DNA from: Opitutus sp.
GTDB lineage: Bacteria; Verrucomicrobiota; Verrucomicrobiia; Opitutales; Opitutaceae
Length of the DNA: 64,000 bases
Direction: 5' to 3'
Assembly: GCA_024998815.1 (NCBI GenBank)
Contig: JACEUQ010000003.1
Span: forward strand, 695,900 to 759,899
Of this stretch, positions 17,162 through 25,300 are shown in pieces; the first letter of the stretch is position 1; each line of letters begins with the position of its first letter. The position numbers and the translations under genes were made by a program. A model generated the notes under the pieces. It saw only the letters and a program-made list of their open reading frames with translations. It was not told the origin of the DNA and ran no database searches.

Positions 17162-19684
17162 TCAAGGGAGAGGGTCCTCCACACCAAGTCGCACGAACGT
17201 TTTTGGCCGCGTGCTCGGTGTCAGAATCTCGATAAGGTTACCCGAACGGCGCAGGATCGCCCCCTGAGTCTCCCCGACGGTTTTGAAGGTGGTCAGATCA
17301 TCGGAAATTAAGGGAGTAACTTGGATCTGAGCATCGCGGGCCTCATTACTGATCGTGTAGGAAAACTTAGTGTAAGTGACGCCTGCGATTTGCTCCGTCG
17401 CACCGCCGCTCTGAACCACCTGCGTGCCCCGTTGACTCGAACCCAACCCGAACGCAAAACGCACCAAATTCGGCACGCCATCATCAAAGCCCGCTTGATT
17501 GCGCCCCTGGCGCCCGGCTGGAAGCGAAGCTTGGGACCACGTATCATAGGCGGATGGTGCCGCTGGACCCTTCACGAACACCCGACGAATCGGCGTCGCC
17601 ACGGCGGTGCCGCTGGTGCGGGTAACCACCGTGTGAAACGCACGCATGCCACCGAACGAGGTCGCCATGCTGATCTGAGGAGAGTTTCCACCCGCCGGAA
17701 ATGCCTCCCCAATCTTTTTGTCCCCCTCATAAAACTCCACGCGATTCCAGGTTCCGGCCGGGAGCGTGACGCTGTGGGTCAAAGTCGCCGGTGAGGTGGC
17801 AGTTGCTGTGGGAACATCGGTCCATTCTGCGGTCGAGCTTCCTCCGGTCGCGTCGAGCGCGTAGGAAAGCCGATTGTAGGCGGCGAAGGCGCGATAGAGG
17901 AACGCTATCCTTTGGCTTGGGACCCACCCCAAGGTTCGCGGATTGGCAGGCGCAAGGTCATAGCGATAAATAGCGGGGAATTCTGTCGCCCAGGTCGTTT
18001 GATCGACCAGCCACCCCTCCCACTCGTTGAGGGCTTTCAATGTGACCGGGCCATTCACCGGAGATTGGTCGCGAGGGTAACGCAGGCGGTAGCATTCGGC
18101 CAGAAACGGGAGGATAATTTGCCGGCTATTGCCTTCGACATGCCCTGTATATTCTTCCTCGACCCATGCCCAAAGGGCACCGCAGTCAATGTTCCGGGTG
18201 TCACGATCAATGCTCCGGTTGCCGGTAAACAGGCCTTTGATATTCGCTCGGCGCGAATCGCTATCGATTGCCCCGGCAATAAGGAGACCTGGCGTTCGTA
18301 GCGCTTCAGCACTGGGCCGAGAATTATTGTAGTTGCCGCCTTTGTTGGCGATGAAGCCGATAACCTTGGACGGTCGCAGCGCGTTCAATCCGTATGCCAT
18401 CTGGCCGCCATTGGAGAACCCCATCGGCATCCACGGCGCGCGCACAATCTCTGGACGTCTAGTAACAGCGGCGTATTGCCTGAGCGACGCCTCGAAGAGG
18501 CTGAGCTCACTCGACGAGTTAGTTGCTGGTGTTGTAATTGAGAAATTCCCCCACTTCCCAGTCGCGAGCACCACGAATCCCATGCTCTGCGCAAATGCGA
18601 CCAACTCGGGATGCCTAGCCATATACGTATCATCCCCACCGGCCCCGTTACCATAGATCAAAATACCCCGCACCTCATTCACACCATCCGGGATCTTTAG
18701 ACTGAGCAGCCGGCCGGTGTTACTAGTGGGGTCGAGTTTGAGCTCATAGACCCCGTCAGTCGGGTTATAGACTGCGGGCAAAGTTTCGCTGGAACTCGGT
18801 AAGCAGCTCATCTCGGCAGAGTTGGCGCTGGTGCCGGTGAGGTTGGTGGCGGTGACGACGTAGAAGTAGGTGGTGCTGTTGGTCAGGCCGGTGTCGGTGT
18901 AGGACGGGGAGGTGAGTCCGGTGGCGACACTGACGTAGCCGGAGCCGCTGGTGGTAGAGCGGAGAACGGAGTAACTGGTGGCGGTGGCGAGGGTGTTCCA
19001 GGTGAGGACGGCATGGGCGTTGCCGGCGGTGGCGGTGAGGCCGGTCGGGGCGGAGGGGGCGGCGGGGATTTCGTTGGTCGTGAGCCGCACGTTGTCGATG
19101 CGGTAGCTGGTAGATTCAGCGTTGAAATCATCCAGACCGATACGGATGGTAGCGCCGGCGTCCGCAGCAACGGCCGTGTAGGCTATCGAGAAAGAGCGGA
19201 AGGTTCCGTCGGCAACCGAATTGATTTCAGCACCGTTGATCGACCGCTGGCCGGCGGTAATAAACTCGGTGTTAGCCGCATTCCGAAAACCGAACTTAAG
19301 GTTTTTGTTAGTGGCCATATTAGCCACAGTCGAAGGATTACCTACGTCGATGCTGAGGGTATAAGTCACGCCAGTGGTGAAAGTGGCACCGGTGCGCTGG
19401 GAGATGGCTCCGTTCACCCAAATCGCGTTGGTTCCCGTGAGTCCGCTCGTAAACGAACTTGTGACATTATCGACAGAACCATAAGCGGCGGTTTGGTTCG
19501 TCCAGCCCGGGATGCGGCTGGTGCCTGGGTTCGTTGTGCTGAGTAGGTTGCCGCCGATATAGCCGCCGCCGGCGATAGGGGTCTCGAAGCTGGGGTTGGT
19601 GATGCTGATGGACTGGGCAAACGCGGAGGTGCCGCCGAGCGCGAGAAGCAGGGCGAAGGAGGCGAGGAGCTGGCGGGTTTTCAT
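17162..19684 (-). CDS. Secreted modular alpha/beta hydrolase with FnIII domain
   Basis: The start MKTRQLLASFALLLALGGTSAFAQ gives a signal peptide and 840 residues; in-frame sequence upstream runs into insertion-sequence DNA. Residues about 25-203 form an N-terminal beta domain (QSISITNPSFETP...RIDNVRLT) also found in the PEP-CTERM protein at 43,409-44,074. Residues about 207-291 are fibronectin type III. Residues about 330-620 form an alpha/beta hydrolase with nucleophile Ser424 in MGFSNGGQM, similar to polyhydroxybutyrate depolymerase/feruloyl-esterase-like enzymes. The C-terminal ~130 residues (DDGVPNLVRFAFGLG...) are a module common in verrucomicrobial secreted proteins. It probably removes ester groups from plant polysaccharides. 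An insertion sequence sits 130 bases upstream and may have separated it from its promoter. Confidence 0.8.
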   Translation of the reverse strand: MKTRQLLASFALLLALGGTSAFAQSISITNPSFETPIAGGGYIGGNLLSTTNPGTSRIPGWTNQTAAYGSVDNVTSSFTSGLTGTNAIWVNGAISQRTGATFTTGVTYTLSIDVGNPSTVANMATNKNLKFGFRNAANTEFITAGQRSINGAEINSVADGTFRSFSIAYTAVAADAGATIRIGLDDFNAESTSYRIDNVRLTTNEIPAAPSAPTGLTATAGNAHAVLTWNTLATATSYSVLRSTTSGSGYVSVATGLTSPSYTDTGLTNSTTYFYVVTATNLTGTSANSAEMSCLPSSSETLPAVYNPTDGVYELKLDPTSNTGRLLSLKIPDGVNEVRGILIYGNGAGGDDTYMARHPELVAFAQSMGFVVLATGKWGNFSITTPATNSSSELSLFEASLRQYAAVTRRPEIVRAPWMPMGFSNGGQMAYGLNALRPSKVIGFIANKGGNYNNSRPSAEALRTPGLLIAGAIDSDSRRANIKGLFTGNRSIDRDTRNIDCGALWAWVEEEYTGHVEGNSRQIILPFLAECYRLRYPRDQSPVNGPVTLKALNEWEGWLVDQTTWATEFPAIYRYDLAPANPRTLGWVPSQRIAFLYRAFAAYNRLSYALDATGGSSTAEWTDVPTATATSPATLTHSVTLPAGTWNRVEFYEGDKKIGEAFPAGGNSPQISMATSFGGMRAFHTVVTRTSGTAVATPIRRVFVKGPAAPSAYDTWSQASLPAGRQGRNQAGFDDGVPNLVRFAFGLGSSQRGTQVVQSGGATEQIAGVTYTKFSYTISNEARDAQIQVTPLISDDLTTFKTVGETQGAILRRSGNLIEILTPSTRPKTFVRLGVEDPLP

Positions 19685-19807
19685 CGGGAGGGATCGCGTC
19701 GGGACGGGTTTGCAGGGGCTTTTTACCTCACAGGAGGGAGGGGGGCGCAGGGGTGGTGACGCTAAGTTGCGGGCACAGGAGTGCCCGGGCGAAACAGCCA
19801 AAGACCT

Positions 19808-21287
19808 TATGTTAGTCGGCCCTGAATAATTCATAAAATACTAACCAATAACCACTTGACGTTTTTACTGACTCCCTATTTTCTTGGTTAAGTTTAACCA
19901 CACCAACAAAAACTGGGAAAATCGATGAAGCCAAAAGCCACCGTCCACCAAGCGCAGCGGGAACTGTTCCGAACCGAGTTGGAGGGTTTGGTGGATGCGG
20001 GCCATGCGCTAGTGAAGATGGGACGGCAGATGAACTGGGCCGTGTTCGACGAGCAATTGGGGCAGACGTACGACCCGAGCACCGGGGCGCCCGGGGTGAG
20101 CACGAGGCTGATGGTGGCGCTGCACTATTTGAAGTACCGGTATGATCTGAGTGACGATGTCGTGCTGGCCCAGTGGGTGGAGAATCCCTACTGGCAGCAT
20201 TTTAGCGGGATGCAGTTTTTTGAGCATGAGATGCCGATCCACCCCTCGAGCATGTCACGGTGGCGCAAGCGGCTCGGGGAAGCCGGGGCGGAGGCGATGC
20301 TCATGGCAACGATCGACACGGGACTAAAGATGAAGGTGATAACGCCCGCGCAGATTGAGCGGGTGAATGTGGACACCACGGTACAGACAAAAGCGGTGCG
20401 GTTTCCGACGGACTCCCGCCTCTACGACAGGGCGCGAGAGCGCTTGGTGAAAACGGCCCGCAAGCAGGGGCTCAGTATCAAACAAAGTTACGAGCGGGTA
20501 GGTCGGCGTTTACTCATGGCACAAAGCCGCTACGCCCATGCCCGCCAGATGAAACGGGCGCAGGCGTGCACCCGCAAACTCCGGACCAATTTGGGCCGAG
20601 TGATCCGTGAGATCGAACGCCAACAATCACAGCCACAAGGTCTGCTCGGCAAGTTACTGGAGACAGCCAAACGCATCCATGCACAAGAGCGCGGCGATGG
20701 GCAAAAAGTGTACAGTGTGCATGAGCCTGAGGTGGCGTGCATCGCCAAAGGTAAGGCCGGTAAAAAGTACGAGTTCGGCAACAAGGTCAGCCTGGCCGCA
20801 ACCAGCAAGGGCGGGTGGTTACTCGGAGCGTTGAGTTTATTGGGCAATCCCTATGACGGACACACCCTTGATGCGCAACTGGCTCAAGTGCGCCGTTTGG
20901 TCACCACGCATGCAGTAAAAGAAGGCCATGTGGACATGGGCTACCGGGGCAATAATCATCAGGGCCCCGAGACGATCATCGTCGATAAACGCCGCCGGGG
21001 AACGATCCCCAAACGAGTTTGGAAATGGATGAAACGCCGCGCCGCCATCGAACCAACCATTGGACACCTCAAGGCCGAACACAGATTGGAGCGCAATCGC
21101 CTCAAAGGCACGCAGGGCAATGCCATCAATGCCCTGCTCAGTGCCGCCGCCATGAACTTCCAGAAGCTCCTCGGCTTCTTTTTGTGCCGTTTACTCCACC
21201 TCCTAGGTTCCTTGTTCGTCCCGGCATCCCGGGATCAGTTTTTGGCGGTGATGCCGTAAGGTGCCTTTTTCAGGGCCGACTATGTTA
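19808..21287. mobile_element. Complete insertion sequence with 7-bp target duplication
   Basis: Inverted ends GTCGGCCCTGAA (19,815-19,826, and its complement at 21,269-21,280) bound a 1,466-base element carrying one transposase gene. The 7-base direct repeat TATGTTA flanks it on both sides (19,808-19,814 and 21,281-21,287). Joining the flanks restores CCTTATGTTAAAG, a sequence like the candidate operators at 4,168 and 44,177. The intact ends, intact gene and perfect duplication suggest recent transposition. Confidence 0.85.
19925..21259 (+). CDS. IS5-family-like DDE transposase
   Basis: The 444-residue protein has an N-terminal DUF772-type region (LMVALHYLKYRYDLSDDVVL...WVENPYWQHFSG) and a split DDE catalytic core. 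The first Asp lies in NVDTTVQTKAVRFPTD, the second in HVDMGYRG, and the Glu in IEPTIGHLKAEHRLERNRLKG. This matches the IS4/IS5 superfamily, most likely IS5 family. The frame is uninterrupted and fills the element between its terminal repeats, so it is probably functional. The C-terminal tail FLCRLLHLLGSLF is hydrophobic and of unknown meaning. Confidence 0.88.
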   Translation: MKPKATVHQAQRELFRTELEGLVDAGHALVKMGRQMNWAVFDEQLGQTYDPSTGAPGVSTRLMVALHYLKYRYDLSDDVVLAQWVENPYWQHFSGMQFFEHEMPIHPSSMSRWRKRLGEAGAEAMLMATIDTGLKMKVITPAQIERVNVDTTVQTKAVRFPTDSRLYDRARERLVKTARKQGLSIKQSYERVGRRLLMAQSRYAHARQMKRAQACTRKLRTNLGRVIREIERQQSQPQGLLGKLLETAKRIHAQERGDGQKVYSVHEPEVACIAKGKAGKKYEFGNKVSLAATSKGGWLLGALSLLGNPYDGHTLDAQLAQVRRLVTTHAVKEGHVDMGYRGNNHQGPETIIVDKRRRGTIPKRVWKWMKRRAAIEPTIGHLKAEHRLERNRLKGTQGNAINALLSAAAMNFQKLLGFFLCRLLHLLGSLFVPASRDQFLAVMP

Positions 21288-21340
21288 AAGTTAACAGGCG
21301 CGCTGGCCGTGCCCGACGGGCATTTCCTGTTTGGCCTCAC

Positions 21341-21477
21341 TCATGGCGAGGTGACGCGCAGGCGCAGGAAACGCCGGGGCGAAACCGGGACTGTGTCGGT
21401 GAAGGTCACCTCGCCGAGGCGGCAGAGAGAGGTTGGGTGAAAGCCGGGGCGGATGGTTTGGGCACCGGCGGGTGCAG
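21341..21477 (-). pseudogene. C-terminal remnant of a paralogous secreted protein
   Basis: On the minus strand this stretch reads as ~45 codons ending SPRRFLRLRVTSP then stop, almost the same end as the beta-helix protein at 22,323-27,080 (KRFLRLRVTSP). The DNA GACGCGCAGGCGCAGGAAACG is identical in both. No start codon or N-terminal part is present before the esterase gene ends. It looks like the tail of a second copy of the upstream gene, left by duplication or deletion around the esterase gene. Confidence 0.55.
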
Positions 21478-22326
21478 TCAGGGCCGAGGCGGGCGGGCGG
21501 CGGAAAGGCGGGTGATCTCGGCGACGAGCAGCGGGATGCCGGCGGACTGCATGGTGCTGTGGTCGGTGCCCGGTAACTCCACTAACCGGCAGCTCTTGTG
21601 GCCGTCGGCTTGCAGTCGGGCGAGCATGTCAGCGTTTTCTGAATATCGACCGGCAAGATCTTTGTCGCGGTCGCCCGTGAGCAGAAGGAGGGGTGGTGCG
21701 TCAGCGCGGGCGTGGGCGCGCGGGGCGAACGATTCAAGGTCGGCTATACCCGGGGTGGAGCGGATGGAGGAGTGAGGCCCCATTTGAGCGCTGAAGGGGA
21801 TGAGGCCGGCGATGCGATTGGCGTCGATCCGGTGGGCGGCGAGCCAGGAGCGATCCAGCGTGATGAGGGTCGAGAGGTAGCCGCCGGCGGAGTGGCCGGA
21901 GAGGAAGATACGCTGCGGGTCGCCGCCATATTCTTGGATGTGAGCGAACACCCACGCCACCGCAGCGGCAGCGTCTTTGATTGTGTTTGCTGGAGTGGCG
22001 CGAGGGAGGAGGCGGTAGTTGGCCGACACCACGAGCAGGCCCTGTTGCAACAGTTCGCCCGGTATCCAGGTCTTGTTGCCTTCAGTTAAACTGCCGCCGT
22101 GGAACCAGACCACGACGGGGAGGTTTTGCGCGGCACCTGCGGGAACGTGAATGTCGAGCACGCAGCGTTCCTGCCGGTCAGGGTCTTTGGCTTCTTTAGG
22201 CGAAAGGTAGGAAATGTCTTTGGCGCTGCGGGCCTCGGACGCTGACGCGCTCATGAGCGAGAAGAGACAGGCGGAGAGCAGGGAGGCGAAGGCCTTGAGG
22301 GAGACGATTGAACAGGGTGTTTTCAT
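21478..22326 (-). CDS. Exported alpha/beta hydrolase (BD-FAE/carboxylesterase type)
   Basis: The 282-residue protein has a signal peptide ending near SASA. The esterase/lipase features are the oxyanion loop VVVWFHGGSLTEG, nucleophile motif SGHSAGGYLS, acid Asp in LLTGDRDKDLAG and base His in ELPGTDHSTM. This plan fits bifunctional acetyl-xylan/feruloyl esterases (BD-FAE) and related carboxylesterases that deacylate hemicellulose. The start codon overlaps the stop codon of the long beta-helix gene (ATGA), so translation is probably coupled. The combination suggests that both proteins act on the same esterified polysaccharide. Confidence 0.85.
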   Translation of the reverse strand: MKTPCSIVSLKAFASLLSACLFSLMSASASEARSAKDISYLSPKEAKDPDRQERCVLDIHVPAGAAQNLPVVVWFHGGSLTEGNKTWIPGELLQQGLLVVSANYRLLPRATPANTIKDAAAAVAWVFAHIQEYGGDPQRIFLSGHSAGGYLSTLITLDRSWLAAHRIDANRIAGLIPFSAQMGPHSSIRSTPGIADLESFAPRAHARADAPPLLLLTGDRDKDLAGRYSENADMLARLQADGHKSCRLVELPGTDHSTMQSAGIPLLVAEITRLSAARPPRP

Positions 22327-25300
22327 GGGGATGTGACGCGCAGGCGCAGGAAACGCTTGGTGGCCCCGACGGGCGGTTTGTCGGTGACGGCCACGGCAAC
22401 GGTCTGGCTGACGGTGCCAGGGTTGGTGGCGAGGTCGGTCCAGGTGGCGAGGTCGGAGGAGCCTTGAACGGTGTAGGTCACGTCGCTGCGGGCGCGCAGG
22501 AAGGTGAGCGTGAGCTTGCCGGTGGGGTCGAGGGTCGAGGTGGGCAGGCCGGTGGGGTTGGTCGTGGAGGGCGAGAGTCCGAGGGCGTATTCGAGCAGGT
22601 TGGGGATGCCGTCGCCGTCGGGGTCGGCGAGGTCGGCGGCGTTGCCGGTGGCGGTGGCGGAGCCCAAGTTGGCGTTGCGCCAGGCTTGGAGCGCAGTCCA
22701 GGTGGTCGCCGAGGTGGTCGTGGAAACGGGGCCGGTGTCGCCGGAGGCGGTCGCGGTGAGCGTGTAAAAATACGTCGTGCCGGGGGCGGTCGTCGTGTCG
22801 GTGAAGCTGGTGGCGCCGAGGTTGGTGGCGAGGGTGGCGAAGGGGCCGCTGGCGAAGGGGCCGCTGGCGGAGAGACTGCGGGCGAGTTGATACGTGACGA
22901 TGCCGTTGGTGGAAGTGACGGGGTTCCAGGTGATCAGGAGGCCGGCGGTGGCGGGCGCGGCGGAGAGGTTGGCGGGTGCGCCCGGGCCGCCGTCGTCGAG
23001 GTAGAGGGTGTTTACTTCACTGGCGGTGAGCACGCGGTTGTAGAGGCGCACCTGGTCGATGCGGCCGGCGTAGGGGCGGGTAGTATCGACGCGGTTGCCG
23101 ATGAGGCCCTTGATGGTCGAGGTGCTGGCGATGACACCCGGAACGCCGATGGCGGTGCCGGTGCCGAAGGTCGTGTAGAGGGTGTTGTTGATGTAATACA
23201 CCGGTGCGGAGGTGGACGAGCCGTCGAAGGTGACGACTATGTGATACCAGACGCCGGTCTGCAGTCCGATGGTCCACCAAAAGCGGCCGGTGCCGTCGGA
23301 GAAACCGAGGCCTCCGGTGAACTGGGCGTCGACTACGCTATTGGTGGTGTTGCGTCGGAAAAACACCTCGTAGCCATTGCTGCCGGTCCCGTTGTTGCCG
23401 GGTAGGGCGATGATGCGCGGCGAGGCAATGGAACTGACATCGCCCAAGACCCAGGCGCTGATGCTGAAGGCGTTGAATATCGGGTGATCGAAGGAGGCTT
23501 TTGCCGCCGTGTTGCCATCGACGGCGAGCGCGTTGCGGAAACGGCCGGACGACGACCAGGTGAGGTTGGTCGAGTTGGCAAGGGTGAGCGGGCGGGCGTT
23601 GCCGGATTGGTCGGGGGCGTTGAGGCCGGTGGTTTCGTCGAGGCGCCAGTAGGCAATCAGGCCGACCGAAGGGTTTTCGGGCGACACGACGGTAACGTTG
23701 ACGGTCGCGCTGGTGGTGCTCGCGCCGCTGTTGTCGAAGGCCTTGGCTTTAATCGTGACGGGGCCGTAAGTGGAGGGAGTCCATGGCAAGGTAAACGGCG
23801 CGGTAAAGTCGGTGCCGGTGAGCACGTCGTTCAGGTAGAACTCGACCTTGGTGAGGGTGCCGGCGTCGCCATCGGCCGCAGCGGCGGTGACGGTGAGGGG
23901 CACGCCGGAGGGAAGCACGGCGTCGGCCGCAGGTGCGGCGATGCTGATGACGGGCGGGAGGTTGACCACGGTGACGATGTAGCCTTGGGACGTGACCGTG
24001 ACGCTGCGGTTGTCGGTGATTTTGGCGGTGATCGTGTGGGTGCCGGCGGTGGATGAATTCCACGTGTAAGTGTAGGGCGAGGTGGTGTCGGTGGCGAGCA
24101 GGGTTGTGCCGGAGTAGAACTCAACCTGGGTGATGGAGCCGTCGGGGTCGGAGGCGGAGGCGGTGAGCGTGATGTGCGAACCGGCGCCTTGGACAGTGAG
24201 GTTGCGGGAAGGTTGGGTGAGGCTGACGCTCGGACTGAGATTGGAGGTGCCGCCGACGGAGAGAGAGACGGGGATGTAAAGGGTGCTGTTGGCCGTGTCG
24301 TTGGTGGTCAGGGTCAGGCTGGTCGCGTAGTTTAGGCCGCTGACGAGGCCGGTGGAGTTGAATGCCAGTGGAATGGTCTGGCTCGCGCCGGGGGCGAGGG
24401 TGCCGGAGGTGGAGCCGGTGAAATTGGCCCAAGAATTGGTCGAGCCACCGGGGGCGAAGTTAGTGGTGCCGTCGAAAGCACGGGGGGGTGGGGTGAAGCG
24501 CACGGCAAGGCCGGAGTTTACGGCGTTGGCGGTGTAGGCGTATTGGACGTATTGCTTGGAGTCGTTGACCCCGGTCGTGGGGAGGCTGTTGACGATGCCG
24601 ATGAGGTAGTTGCCGTCGGTATTGGTGACGCCCTGGTATTGGGCGGTGATGGTGCCGTCGCGTTTCAGGATGACTTGGAAATTAAGCTTACGCTGGAGAT
24701 TGGCGGCCTTGCCGGAGTCGGCATTGAAGGTGACATTGATCCACGAGACGACAAAGGTGTTGCTGTCGGTCTGCTGGTAACGCACCGAGCTGGTCCCGGA
24801 GATGAGCAGTAGATCGTCAAAGAAGACGGCGATGGATTTGGGGATTAGACCGTTGTTGGTCGCCAGCATGCTGGCCAGGGTGGAGGGAACCCGATAACGG
24901 CGATTGGTGTTGCCGGCCTTGCTGAGGTCGAAGGAGACGTGGCCGTTGATGTCTATGCAGAGCTGGGTGTAGCCGGTGCCGAAATAGGGAAAGGCAAAGC
25001 CGAGTGAGAGCGCCGAGGAAAAGGCGTTATCGAAGATATTTGTGCCAAAGTTGATCGCTTGGCCCGTGGAAGAAATGTCCACCCAGGCATAAGAGGGCCC
25101 GGTGGGGGAAAGGGAGTCGGCGACGGTATAAACTTTCGGGAGAGCGGCGTTCCAAGTGAGCGAGGCGCTGCCGCGGTTGGTGAGAATGAAGCCGTTGTGG
25201 GTGGACGAGGTGGTGACGGGCAAGGTGGCGGAAAGGCTGGACGCGGAAAAACCGGCGGCCGGTATCTGGGTGGCGGTGCCGGAGAGGGCAAAGGTGAAGG

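Noticed and set aside
22308-23405. 365-codon plus-strand frame
   Set aside because: Antisense to the C-terminus of the large beta-helix protein; Gly/Val-rich with no family match.
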